Assembly: GCF_000733475.1 (NCBI RefSeq)
Contig: NZ_JPFK01000005.1
Location: 310,001-374,000, forward strand
Reading direction: 5' to 3'
Length of the DNA: 64,000 nucleotides
Source of the DNA: Mangrovimonas yunxiaonensis
Lineage (GTDB): Bacteria > Bacteroidota > Bacteroidia > Flavobacteriales > Flavobacteriaceae
Part shown: piece after piece, positions 7,919-16,241 of the stretch
How positions within the stretch are numbered: the stretch's first letter is position 1
How the letters are laid out: each line of letters begins with the position of its first letter
The notes under the pieces: model-generated
What the model was told of the DNA's origin: nothing
The model's input: the letters and a program-made list of their open reading frames with translations, nothing else
Database searches by the model: none
Translations under genes and position numbers: made by a program

Positions 7919-9360
7919 TGCCACAACAGAAAAAAACCAAAATAGTAGCCACATTAGGACCAGCAACCAGTAGTAAGGATATACTAAAAGACATGCTGGA
8001 TGAAGGTGTAAATGTTTTTAGAATAAACTTTTCACACGCCAATTACGACGATGTAAGAGAACGCATAGCCATGATACGAGAACTCAATGAAACCTATGGC
8101 TATAATGCAGCCATCTTGGCCGATTTACAAGGGCCAAAATTAAGGGTGGGCGTAATGAAAGGCGAAGTTGTGGTAAACAAAGGCGATGAAATAACCTTTG
8201 CCACAGGAAAACGTTTTGAAGGGACTAAAGATAGGGTTTACATGACCTATAAGAACTTTCCGAAGGACGCCAATCCGGGAGAGCGAATTTTATTGGACGA
8301 TGGAAAATTAATCTTTGAAGTTGTCGCTACCAACAAAACGTCCGAGGTAAAAGCACGGGTTATACAAGGTGGCCCGCTGCGCTCTAAAAAAGGAGTTAAT
8401 TTGCCTAATACCAACATTTCGCAACCGGCATTAACCGAAAAAGATATTGAAGATACCCTATTTGCAATCGAGCAAAAGGTCGACTGGATAGCGTTGTCTT
8501 TTGTGCGCCGCGCAGAAGACTTAATGGAGCTTCAAGCCTTAATAAATGAGCATAGCGACCACAAAATACCAATTATCGCAAAAATAGAAAAACCAGAAGC
8601 AGTAGCGAATATAGATAAGCTGGTGGCGTATTGCGATGGGTTAATGGTGGCCCGAGGCGATTTGGGAGTAGAAATACCAGCCCAAGAAGTACCCTTGGTG
8701 CAAAAACAATTGGTGCAACGCGCAAAAAAAGCCCGTATTCCCGTAATTATCGCGACACAAATGATGGAGACCATGATCTCTAGCTTAACTCCAACCAGAG
8801 CCGAAGTAAACGATGTTGCCAATTCGGTTATGGACGGTGCCGATGCCGTTATGCTGTCTGGGGAAACCTCTGTAGGGCAATACCCTGTTCAGGTTATTAA
8901 ACAAATGACCGACATTATAAAAAGTGTAGAGGATTCGCATTTAATTCAAGTGCCACAGGCTCCGCCCCACATTCGTACAAAACGCTACATTACCAAATCG
9001 GTATGCTACCATGCAGCTCATATGGCCAACGAGATCGATGCCAAGGCTATTTCTACCTTAACCAATAGTGGTTATACGGCCTTTCAAATTTCAGCCTGGA
9101 GACCTAATGCGTACATATTGGCCTTTACCTCTAACAAGCGTATTTTAACCCAGTTAAACTTACTTTGGGGTGTTAAGGCGTTTTTCTACGATAAGTTTGT
9201 GAGTACAGACGAAACCATAGAAGATGTAAACGTCATAGCCTGTAAGGAAGGTTTTGTAGGCGCTGGCGACATGATTATTAGCTTGGCCGCAATGCCAATA
9301 CAGGATAAGGGCATGGTAAACACGCTTCGGGTAACCGAGATTGCAAATTGCGATTTTTAA
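7918..9360 (+). CDS. pyk: Pyruvate kinase
   Basis: A 480-residue glycolytic enzyme converting phosphoenolpyruvate and ADP into pyruvate and ATP. The N-terminus KTKIVATLGPAT, the active-site signature IPIIAKIEKPEAV, the MVARGDLGVEIP motif and the MMETMISSLTPTRAE/DVANSVMDGADA helices are all present. The C-terminal regulatory domain is slightly divergent, as usual in Bacteroidota. Its start codon overlaps the stop of the IPExxxVDY gene, and a strong terminator follows. Confidence 0.97.
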   Translation: MPQQKKTKIVATLGPATSSKDILKDMLDEGVNVFRINFSHANYDDVRERIAMIRELNETYGYNAAILADLQGPKLRVGVMKGEVVVNKGDEITFATGKRFEGTKDRVYMTYKNFPKDANPGERILLDDGKLIFEVVATNKTSEVKARVIQGGPLRSKKGVNLPNTNISQPALTEKDIEDTLFAIEQKVDWIALSFVRRAEDLMELQALINEHSDHKIPIIAKIEKPEAVANIDKLVAYCDGLMVARGDLGVEIPAQEVPLVQKQLVQRAKKARIPVIIATQMMETMISSLTPTRAEVNDVANSVMDGADAVMLSGETSVGQYPVQVIKQMTDIIKSVEDSHLIQVPQAPPHIRTKRYITKSVCYHAAHMANEIDAKAISTLTNSGYTAFQISAWRPNAYILAFTSNKRILTQLNLLWGVKAFFYDKFVSTDETIEDVNVIACKEGFVGAGDMIISLAAMPIQDKGMVNTLRVTEIANCDF

Positions 9361-9380
9361 ACAGTATAAAACTATTTTAA

Positions 9381-9416
9381 AAACGGGAAGCATATTTTTA
9401 CGCTTCCCGTTTTTTT
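9381..9416. terminator. Strong bidirectional terminator
   Basis: AACGGGAAGC and GCTTCCCGTT form a 10-bp stem with A- and T-tracts on either side, between converging pyk and the DoxD-DoxA gene. Confidence 0.9.
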
Positions 9417-9418
9417 GT

Positions 9419-10417
9419 TTAAAAGGGTTGTTGCCACTCAAGCCCGCTAATATCTGTAAGTTTTAGGGTGAAATGGTCGTTTTTAGGAAGGCTCTCCTTT
9501 AAGGGCAGCTGTAAAGTGGCCTTGGCACCCAGAGGGATAATAAGACTGTGTGCGCCGGGTTTTACCTTGGCAACATAGTAGTTTTTAATGTATTCTGAAG
9601 GGAGGTTAGCAAGATCATTCCCTTTTAATTCAAAAACAACCCGATGGTTGCTATCAAGCACCTGCAAGCCTATTAAAAATGACCCATACACGTCTACACC
9701 TTCGGTTCTGTAAACGTCAAAATAGAGGGTGTTGTTTGTTATGGTTGCATTAGAGAGTTCTAATTTGGGCTTTACCGACTTGTTATGAAGCGTGCCATAA
9801 ACACCACCGTGAAACACTTGGTTGGTGTAAAGCGTAAGCCCTAAGATTAAAAGGGAACCTGTTAAAACTATTTTAGGAAGCAGTTGCGCTTTAATAGGAA
9901 GTTCCCCAGAGCCCAACCAAGCAAACCACGATGTTTTTGTGATGCTGTGGTTGCGATTTAATAACAGGTTGTCTACAGAGTATTTCCCGCTTCCTGTAAA
10001 GAAAAGCACAAAACCGGTTGCTACGCCTAAAACGCCAATTTGCCACTCGTCCAAGCAGGTTGTTCCTATCCATCCAGAGCCCAGTAATATGCCCATAGCT
10101 AGAGAGAATACACCAAAGCTCATAAGCCTAGTGAATAGCCCAAACATGATAAACAACCCAACAATACCTTCAACAATAGTAAAAGAAGCCATACTCCACC
10201 AAAGTGCTTCGGGGTGGGTAACTAGGTATTCTATAATGGGTTTAATGCCTAGGGCATTGGGCAGGAAATGATTGAATTTCTCCCCAATATAACCGGCCGC
10301 ATCAGGATCGAGTTTATTGGCTAAAAATAACCGCCTCCAAAAGGCAGAAAAATAGGTCCAGCCTACAACCAGACGTAGTGCAAGGGCAAAAAGCCCCGAA
10401 TCGTTTTTATAATGCAT
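9419..10417 (-). CDS. DoxD-DoxA fusion: thiosulfate:quinone oxidoreductase-like membrane protein
   Basis: A 332-residue protein. Residues about 1-175 are a four-helix DoxX/DoxD-type membrane domain (LRLVVGWTYFSAFWRRL, GLFIMFGLFTRL, FTGSGKYSVDN). After another membrane segment near 190-205, residues about 210-332 form a beta-rich domain matching the DoxA small subunit (FHGGVYGTLHNKSV, then a strand-rich tail). In Acidianus, separate DoxD and DoxA form thiosulfate:quinone oxidoreductase; here both are on one chain. Actual use of thiosulfate is inference. A small FSPCKVRN protein is encoded 82 bases upstream on the same strand and probably shares the transcript. Confidence 0.8.
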   Translation of the reverse strand: MHYKNDSGLFALALRLVVGWTYFSAFWRRLFLANKLDPDAAGYIGEKFNHFLPNALGIKPIIEYLVTHPEALWWSMASFTIVEGIVGLFIMFGLFTRLMSFGVFSLAMGILLGSGWIGTTCLDEWQIGVLGVATGFVLFFTGSGKYSVDNLLLNRNHSITKTSWFAWLGSGELPIKAQLLPKIVLTGSLLILGLTLYTNQVFHGGVYGTLHNKSVKPKLELSNATITNNTLYFDVYRTEGVDVYGSFLIGLQVLDSNHRVVFELKGNDLANLPSEYIKNYYVAKVKPGAHSLIIPLGAKATLQLPLKESLPKNDHFTLKLTDISGLEWQQPF

Positions 10418-10499
10418 TGTATAAAATGTTTAAGGTTAAAAAAGAGTTGTAAGGTGTTTGCCTTACAGATAGAAAAAGTAATTTTTAGGACAGAAAATA

Positions 10500-10874
10500 T
10501 TACGCGTAAACCTTAAAATTCTGGTATAAAATGTAGTAGGGAATAGTAATTTCGCGGTGCACAAACAGTTGTTTGTGCCATTGCATTTTGTGTTTAGAAG
10601 AGTGTAAGGTCTTAAATAAGGCACCACCATAAAGATTCGGTATTTTGCCATGAACAGGCAGTTGAGCAGTAGCGCTAATAGGGGTTCTTTCGTATGATGC
10701 ACAAAGTTGGTGCTGTGCCGTTGTTTGGCTCTTGTTGCTAACAGAGGTTGTGTTGGCGCCTAAAGCTATTTCAACAGCATTTCTAACCTTACAAGGAGAA
10801 AACAGCAATAGCGTTACCAGTCCCAATAAAAGATAAAGGGACGAAGTGTTTCGTACTGTGTTTGATTTTCCCAT
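10500..10874 (-). CDS. Small flavobacterial membrane/secreted protein with FSPCKVRN motif
   Basis: A 124-residue protein with one hydrophobic segment (about residues 12-26, SLYLLLGLVTLLLF) followed by SPCKVRNAVEIALG and a Q/T-rich stretch with NKSQTT and a second cysteine. I recall similar short proteins across Flavobacteriia, unnamed and of unknown function. The cysteine right after the hydrophobic stretch is not a clean lipobox because it is preceded by FSP. Position upstream of the DoxD-DoxA gene suggests a shared role, possibly in redox or envelope chemistry; that is inference. Confidence 0.6.
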   Translation of the reverse strand: MGKSNTVRNTSSLYLLLGLVTLLLFSPCKVRNAVEIALGANTTSVSNKSQTTAQHQLCASYERTPISATAQLPVHGKIPNLYGGALFKTLHSSKHKMQWHKQLFVHREITIPYYILYQNFKVYA

Positions 10875-11002
10875 GCTGTAAACATATAAAATAAACCGAA
10901 CGCTGCTTGTTATAGTTTTCTTAATACTGCGTTTCGTTACTTGAGAAAAGCTTTATGAAGTAAGTTTTATGGGTTTTTTAGAAGGCGCATTTTCGCAATA
11001 AA

Positions 11003-12103
11003 TTAAAACGCAAATTGCAATTGTACGCTAACCGTTTTTGTGTCTTTGGGCTTGTGTTGTTTTTCGGTATTGAGATTGGACAGGGAAATTCCCAGAAGAC
11101 GCACCGAATTTTGAAGGGTCTCTTGGTATAACAGCTTCTTGGCGGTTTCAAGAATAATGCTTTTATCGCTTATAAAGTAGGGTAAGGTTTTGCTTCTGGT
11201 TTGTAAGGTAAAATCGCTGTATTTTATTTTTAAGGTAATTGTTTTTCCTGCAACCTTACTTTTGGTTAATCGTTTAGAGACTTCTTGGGCAATATGCTCT
11301 AGTTTTTCCAGCATAAAGACTTCCGAAGAAAGGTTTTCGCTAAAAGTGCGTTCGGCAGCCAACGATTTTCTAATGCGGTTAGATGTTACTGCACTGTTAT
11401 GAATGCCGCGTACCACATGGTAATAGTATCTGCCGGATTTTCCAAAATGGCTGTCAAGGTATTCTAGGGATTTGCTTTTTAGGTCCTTGCCGGTAAAAAT
11501 CCCCAATTGGTACATTTTTTCTGCCGTTACCTTTCCAACGCCATAAAACTTCCTAATATCCAAATCCTCCAAGAATTGTAGCACCTCTTCGGGAGTTACT
11601 GTTTTTTGTCCATTGGGTTTGTTGTAGTCACTGGCAACCTTGGCAATAAATTTATTGATGGAAATCCCTGCCGAAGCTGTTAAGCCAACCTCTTCAAAAA
11701 TACGAGCCCTGATGTCTTTGGCAATTAGGGTAGCGCTGGGGTTGCCCTTTTTGTTCTGCGTCACGTCTAGGTAAGCCTCGTCTAGCGATAACGGTTCTAC
11801 CAAATCGGTATAGTCGTGAAAAATATGTCTAATTTTTTTAGAAATCTCATGGTAGCGGTCAAAACGAGGTCTTACAAAAATAAGATCGGGGCATAATCGT
11901 CTTGCTTTTACACCGCTCATGGCGCTACGTACCCCAAATTTTCTGGCTTCATAGCTCGCTGCACTTACCACGCCGCGCTTGCTGCTTCCGCCAACAGCAA
12001 GGGGTTTGCCCTTTAGTTCGGGATGGTCCATTTGTTCTACAGAAGCATAAAAGGCATCCATATCAACATGAATAATCTTTCGTATTGGTAAATCGCTTAA
12101 CAT
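11003..12103 (-). CDS. dinB: DNA polymerase IV (Y family)
   Basis: A 366-residue translesion polymerase. Metal-binding acids are Asp14 in IIHVDMDAFYASVEQ and Asp108/Glu109 in LSLDEAYLDVT. The helix-hairpin-helix thumb (FYGVGKVTAEKMYQLGI) and little-finger domain (KSLAAERTFSENL) follow. The chain ends in QLQFAF, a likely sliding-clamp binding peptide. It is divergent from the CYTH gene, whose promoter overlaps the first codons of dinB. SOS control cannot be shown from the sequence. Confidence 0.93.
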   Translation of the reverse strand: MLSDLPIRKIIHVDMDAFYASVEQMDHPELKGKPLAVGGSSKRGVVSAASYEARKFGVRSAMSGVKARRLCPDLIFVRPRFDRYHEISKKIRHIFHDYTDLVEPLSLDEAYLDVTQNKKGNPSATLIAKDIRARIFEEVGLTASAGISINKFIAKVASDYNKPNGQKTVTPEEVLQFLEDLDIRKFYGVGKVTAEKMYQLGIFTGKDLKSKSLEYLDSHFGKSGRYYYHVVRGIHNSAVTSNRIRKSLAAERTFSENLSSEVFMLEKLEHIAQEVSKRLTKSKVAGKTITLKIKYSDFTLQTRSKTLPYFISDKSIILETAKKLLYQETLQNSVRLLGISLSNLNTEKQHKPKDTKTVSVQLQFAF

Positions 12104-12115
12104 GATGTAAATTTA
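12085..12115 (+). promoter_or_regulatory. Promoter of the CYTH-lipoprotein pair
   Basis: TTG at 12085-12087 and TAAATTTA at 12108-12115 are 20 bases apart. Transcription would begin near 12122, leaving the 12148 ATG as the usable start. The minus-33 element lies inside the dinB coding region. A 13-bp palindrome (GGCATT-A-AATGCC) at 12116-12128 sits on the presumed start point. Confidence 0.5.
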
Positions 12116-12147
12116 GGCATTAAATGCCTTTTAATACCTGCTTTTTA

Positions 12148-12633
12148 ATGATAGAAATTGAACGCAAATTTTTGGTCACCTCCAATGCTTTTAAAGACGA
12201 AGCTGTATCAAAAACCAGAATTGTACAAGGGTTTTTAAACACCCACCCAGAGCGTACGGTAAGGGTGCGAATAAAAGGCGATAAAGGGGTTTTAACCGTA
12301 AAAGGGAAATCGTCTGAGGACGGCACCAGCCGTTTTGAATGGGAGACCCCTATTGCTAAGGCAGACGCCGAAAACCTCTTGAAACTTTGTGAAGAAGGGA
12401 TTATCGACAAAACCCGTTACGAGGTTGTTGTAGAAAACCATACTTTTGAAATAGATGAATTTTATGGTGCCAACGCCGGACTAACAGTGGCAGAGGTCGA
12501 ACTTGGCCATGCCAATGAAACCTTTAAAACCCCAGATTGGTTGGGGGTTGAGGTTACAGGGCAACCGCAATATTACAATTCACAATTAAGCAAACATCCA
12601 TTTAAAACGTGGAATAACACAAAACACCTATGA
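12148..12633 (+). CDS. CYTH domain protein (inorganic triphosphatase-like)
   Basis: A 161-residue protein with the CYTH signature ExExK in MIEIERKFLV at its very N-terminus, followed by TVRVRIKGDKGVLTVKGKS, RFEWETPI, TRYEV and a closing VEVELGH-type strand, which together build the triphosphate tunnel. Bacterial stand-alone members of this size often hydrolyse tripolyphosphate; that activity is inferred from family. An upstream ATG at 12124 lies almost at the predicted transcription start and would precede the invariant motif with eight poor residues, so 12148 is preferred. The stop overlaps the next gene by four bases. Confidence 0.88.
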   Translation: MIEIERKFLVTSNAFKDEAVSKTRIVQGFLNTHPERTVRVRIKGDKGVLTVKGKSSEDGTSRFEWETPIAKADAENLLKLCEEGIIDKTRYEVVVENHTFEIDEFYGANAGLTVAEVELGHANETFKTPDWLGVEVTGQPQYYNSQLSKHPFKTWNNTKHL

Positions 12634-13172
12634 AACACTTTTTAACCGGTCTAGCTTTAATACTACTTATGGTCGCTTGTAAAGACGAAAAGCAAACGGT
12701 AATCACTCAAGAAACCCCAATGCCAGAAACAGTTGAAATACCCGTAGATACCGTTGCTGAGGTAAAAGAACAGGCTCCCGAAAAATCTATCGCAACAATT
12801 AAGCAAGAGTTAAAGGCGCAAGGATATCAAACGTTTGATTATGTCGATAAAAAAACAGGCGATACCATTTTAATGCAACAGTATTTTATGGCCTTTTTAA
12901 AAAGTGGTCCCATACGCAACCAAAATGAAGAAGAGACCGCCAAACTGCAAGAAGCGCACTTGGCACATTTAGCACGCATGTACGAGGAAGGTTTTGCTGA
13001 TATTTCGGGGCCTTTTGGCGATAATGGCGATATAAGGGGCATTACAATTTACAACGTACCCACACAAAAAATGGCCGATAGTCTAGCGCATTTAGATCCT
13101 ATGGTTCAAGCCAGAAGGTTGGAGGTAGAGGTGCGTCCGTGGTGGGCAGCAAAAGGCTTCCCTTTAAGGTAA
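12630..13172 (+). CDS. YciI-like domain lipoprotein
   Basis: A 180-residue lipoprotein: signal sequence with lipobox LMVAC (Cys17), then a flexible proline/valine-rich linker to about residue 60, then a domain with YFMAFLKSGPIRNQNEEE, LQEAHLAHLARMYEEG and VRPWWAAKG resembling the YciI fold (ferredoxin-like, related to muconolactone isomerase). Function unknown. The start codon overlaps the CYTH stop (ATGA), so the two are translated together, though no functional link is obvious. Confidence 0.8.
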   Translation: MKHFLTGLALILLMVACKDEKQTVITQETPMPETVEIPVDTVAEVKEQAPEKSIATIKQELKAQGYQTFDYVDKKTGDTILMQQYFMAFLKSGPIRNQNEEETAKLQEAHLAHLARMYEEGFADISGPFGDNGDIRGITIYNVPTQKMADSLAHLDPMVQARRLEVEVRPWWAAKGFPLR

Positions 13173-13180
13173 TAGTTATC

Positions 13181-14092
13181 TTATACAAAGGTTAAAACCC
13201 AATACCAGAAGGCCAGCGTAATAAACGATGCCGGAATACCTGCACTTACCATCATGTTGCTTAATTTGGGTTTTAGTCCGTAAGCGCTAGAAACAATAGC
13301 CGCCGTAATCATGGGTGCCATACCGGCTTCCATAACACAAACGTCTATAGGCACGCCAGATTGGTTTAACACCACCTTATAAAGTATTAAAATAAGAAAC
13401 GGCCATAACAGCAATTGATAGGCCAACCCCAAGGTGAGAAATCCCCAGTGTTTGCTGCGTTTCTGTAAATTAATTTGAAAGCCTACCGAGACCAGTGCCA
13501 AAGGCGTAATTGTGAGAGATAACTTTTCAAAAACATAATCTAAGGTTTCTGGTAGTTGTAGATTTAAAAGAATAAGGGAAAACCCGATAACAAATGCGAT
13601 AAACGGAGGAAAGCCAATCATTCGAGCGCCTATTTGTTTTAAGCTGGTTTTTCCGCGGGAAAAAGTGGCTGCAACAAAAATGCCCAATGTGGACAGCATG
13701 ATAAAAGACCCTGGTAAATCGACAAGAACAAGCGTTTCTAAACCGTCCTTTCCGTAAAGGGCTTCAATAACAGGAATCCCAACAAAAGAGGTGTTTCCCA
13801 AACCGCTGGTTAGTATTAAACAGCCCGTAAGACTTTTAGACCACCCCAGCCATTTTCCTAAAGAAGCAAACAACACAAAAGCGACTAAAAAACCAATCCA
13901 GGCGACCCCTATAGGGTATAATAGCTTAGCCGATAATTCAATTTTTGGTAAATAATGCAAGGCCATGGCCGGTAGGGAGATGTATACCACAAATTTGTTC
14001 AGCACCAAAGCCGTTTCCTTTGGAAATTGATTGCTCTTTTTAAAGAAAAACCCCAAGAATAAACACAGAAAAAGCAGGATGATATTAGCCAT
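13181..14092 (-). CDS. AEC family transporter (auxin efflux carrier-like)
   Basis: A 303-residue membrane protein with about ten hydrophobic segments in two similar halves (NIILLFLCLFLGFFF at the start; FWYWVLTFV at the end). Family features are the N-terminal VVYISLPAMALHYLP helix, GLGNTSFVGIPVIEALYG near the middle and EAGMAPMITAAIVSSAYGL in the second half. Bacterial AEC members export or import small organic anions; the substrate here is unknown. It converges on the YciI-like lipoprotein gene with only 8 bases between stops. Confidence 0.88.
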   Translation of the reverse strand: MANIILLFLCLFLGFFFKKSNQFPKETALVLNKFVVYISLPAMALHYLPKIELSAKLLYPIGVAWIGFLVAFVLFASLGKWLGWSKSLTGCLILTSGLGNTSFVGIPVIEALYGKDGLETLVLVDLPGSFIMLSTLGIFVAATFSRGKTSLKQIGARMIGFPPFIAFVIGFSLILLNLQLPETLDYVFEKLSLTITPLALVSVGFQINLQKRSKHWGFLTLGLAYQLLLWPFLILILYKVVLNQSGVPIDVCVMEAGMAPMITAAIVSSAYGLKPKLSNMMVSAGIPASFITLAFWYWVLTFV

Positions 14093-14158
14093 AATAAGTC
14101 AAAAAAAATGCAAATGTACGGCCTTGGGTGCTGTCTAAAAAATAATTAACAAAGCATG

Positions 14159-14473
14159 TTAAAGCGACGGAGTAAAGGCATATTCCCGTTCTACTTTGCA
14201 AACCTTAACAGCATACCAATCGTACCATTGGGTGCGCCCTTTTTGTTGTGCCAACAGGTGTTCGCTCTGTTGTTTCCATTGGGTAATGGCTTCAAGGGAC
14301 AGCCAATAGCTTACGGTAATGCCAATCGCATCTCGGGCGCTTTCCATACCTAAAAACCCGTTTTGCTGCTTGGCAAGCTGTTCCATTTTTTGAGACATGT
14401 CATGATAGCCTTCCAAATTATTAGAATGCTTCGATGTAAAAATAACAGCGTAATAAGGTAGGACTTTGGTCAT
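14159..14473 (-). CDS. Antibiotic biosynthesis monooxygenase (ABM) fold protein
   Basis: A 104-residue dimeric alpha-beta barrel protein: YYAVIFTSKH strand, EKMEQL-type helix with NGFLGMESARDAIGITVSYW, then LEAITQWKQQSEHLLAQQKGR and WYDWYAVKVCKVE. The last block, with W, H and GRxxWY, is typical of the ABM group related to heme-degrading IsdG-like enzymes, but catalysis is not assured. The frame is open to 14584; starting at 14473 (MTKVLPYY) matches the fold and leaves room for a promoter shared with the divergent dehydrogenase gene. Confidence 0.8.
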   Translation of the reverse strand: MTKVLPYYAVIFTSKHSNNLEGYHDMSQKMEQLAKQQNGFLGMESARDAIGITVSYWLSLEAITQWKQQSEHLLAQQKGRTQWYDWYAVKVCKVEREYAFTPSL

Positions 14474-14566
14474 TACTGGGTTTAAAAGGTTTTGTTGTTT
14501 AAGCGATCTGCTAAAGTTAACAAATTTTAACCCTTTACATTGTTTAATTAAGCAACTAATTATTAG

Positions 14567-14574
14567 TATATTCG
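14567..14574 (+). promoter_or_regulatory. Candidate minus-7 box for the aldehyde dehydrogenase gene
   Basis: TATATTCG, one mismatch from TAnnTTTG, lies 36 bases before the start codon. A well-spaced minus-33 TTG is missing (the nearest is 24 bases away). Confidence 0.35.
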
Positions 14575-14610
14575 CAAAAATCATACAATTAAATACAAAA
14601 AAAGAAGAAT

Positions 14611-16164
14611 ATGCAAGCAGTAGCTACAGATTTTGGGATTACTGAAGCCTTAAAAGCACTAGGCGTTAACGATATTAATAATGGCACTTCAACAGGGTCG
14701 AATAGTTTTTCAAATGGCGATATAATTGAAAGCTACTCTCCTGTAGATGGGCAGTTGATAGGTAAGGTGAAAAGCACCACAAAAGCCGATTATGAAAAAG
14801 TGATGGAAACCGCCACCGCAGCATTTAAAACGTGGCGAACCATGCCAGCACCACAGCGTGGCGAAATTGTACGTCAGTTTGGAGAAAAGCTTCGCGAGCT
14901 TAAAGAGCCTTTAGGAAAATTGGTATCTTACGAAATGGGTAAAAGCTACCAAGAAGGATTGGGCGAGGTTCAAGAAATGATTGACATTTGTGATTTTGCC
15001 GTGGGATTATCGCGCCAACTTCACGGGTTAACAATGCATAGCGAACGCCCAGGACATAGAATGTACGAACAGTACCATCCGTTAGGCGTGGTTGGTATTA
15101 TTTCTGCCTTTAACTTTCCAGTGGCCGTTTGGAGCTGGAACACCGCTTTAGCCTGGATTTGTGGCGATGTGTGTGTGTGGAAACCAAGTGAAAAAACACC
15201 GCTTACAGGTATTGCTTGCCAAAATATTGCCGCCCAAGTGTTTAAAGCCAATGGCTTACCAGAAGGGATTTCTTGCTTAATTAATGGCGATTACCAAGTG
15301 GGTGAGTTTATGACCAAAGACAAGCGTGTGCCTTTAGTTTCTGCAACAGGATCGACAAGAATGGGTAAAATTGTGGCCCAAGAAGTTGCTGCCAGATTAG
15401 GAAAAAGCCTATTGGAGCTAGGTGGTAACAACGCCATTATTGTTACACCAGACGCCGATATTAAAATGACGGTTATTGGTGCAGTATTTGGTGCTGTAGG
15501 AACAGCAGGACAACGCTGTACTTCAACCAGACGTTTAATCATCCACGACAGTATTTACGATAAGGTAAAAAATGCCGTTGTAGATGCTTATAAGCAATTA
15601 CGAATAGGAAACCCACTTGACGAAAACAACCACGTTGGGCCGCTTATCGATAAAGATGCAGTAAAAATGTACCAGCAGGCACTTGAGCGCGTTGTAGAAG
15701 AAGGTGGAAATGTTGTTGTAGAAGGTGGCGTACTAGAAGGCGAAGGTTACGAGAGCGGTTGCTACGTAAAACCAGCCATTGCCGAGGCCGAAAATCATTT
15801 TAACATTGTACAGCACGAAACCTTTGCTCCGGTATTGTATTTACTAAAATACTCGGGCGATGTAGAAAACGCTATCGATATGCAAAATGGGGTGGCACAA
15901 GGGCTTTCTTCAGCTATCATGACCAATAATTTAAGAGAAGCAGAAAGATTCTTGTCGCAAGCCGGATCGGATTGTGGTATAGCCAACGTAAACATTGGAA
16001 CCTCAGGAGCCGAAATAGGCGGTGCTTTTGGAGGTGAAAAAGAAACTGGTGGAGGGCGTGAGTCTGGAAGCGATGCCTGGAAAATATACATGCGTCGCCA
16101 GACCAATACCATTAACTATACAACCGAATTGCCTTTAGCACAAGGTATTAAGTTCGATTTATAA
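14611..16164 (+). CDS. Aldehyde dehydrogenase of the ALDH7 (2-aminoadipate semialdehyde) type
   Basis: A 517-residue NAD-dependent dehydrogenase. Residues 151-200 show PLGVVGIISAFNFP, the cofactor-binding block with AFNFPVAVWSW and VCVWKPSEKTPLT. Glu269 (LLELGGNNA) and nucleophile Cys303 (GTAGQRCTSTRR) are in place, and GGEKETGGGRESGSD near the end is typical of the ALDH7/antiquitin branch. That branch oxidises L-2-aminoadipate 6-semialdehyde in lysine breakdown; no other lysine-degradation gene is near, so substrate is inferred from family only. A strong terminator follows directly. Confidence 0.9.
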   Translation: MQAVATDFGITEALKALGVNDINNGTSTGSNSFSNGDIIESYSPVDGQLIGKVKSTTKADYEKVMETATAAFKTWRTMPAPQRGEIVRQFGEKLRELKEPLGKLVSYEMGKSYQEGLGEVQEMIDICDFAVGLSRQLHGLTMHSERPGHRMYEQYHPLGVVGIISAFNFPVAVWSWNTALAWICGDVCVWKPSEKTPLTGIACQNIAAQVFKANGLPEGISCLINGDYQVGEFMTKDKRVPLVSATGSTRMGKIVAQEVAARLGKSLLELGGNNAIIVTPDADIKMTVIGAVFGAVGTAGQRCTSTRRLIIHDSIYDKVKNAVVDAYKQLRIGNPLDENNHVGPLIDKDAVKMYQQALERVVEEGGNVVVEGGVLEGEGYESGCYVKPAIAEAENHFNIVQHETFAPVLYLLKYSGDVENAIDMQNGVAQGLSSAIMTNNLREAERFLSQAGSDCGIANVNIGTSGAEIGGAFGGEKETGGGRESGSDAWKIYMRRQTNTINYTTELPLAQGIKFDL

Positions 16165-16182
16165 AAGAGAATTCAATAATAA

Positions 16183-16222
16183 AAAGAAGGTTCATAGCGA
16201 TTTATATGAACCTTCTTTGTTT
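16183..16222 (+). terminator. Terminator after the aldehyde dehydrogenase gene
   Basis: AAAGAAGGTTCATA pairs with TATGAACCTTCTTT around an 8-base loop (16183-16196 with 16205-16218). The ATG at 16206 lies inside this stem, which argues against it as the start of the next gene. Confidence 0.85.
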
Positions 16223-16241
16223 AATATCAATTAGCATAAAT

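Noticed and set aside
16206-16241. Upstream start for the prolyl oligopeptidase
   Set aside because: It lies in the terminator stem of the previous gene and precedes the lipoprotein signal with unrelated residues.
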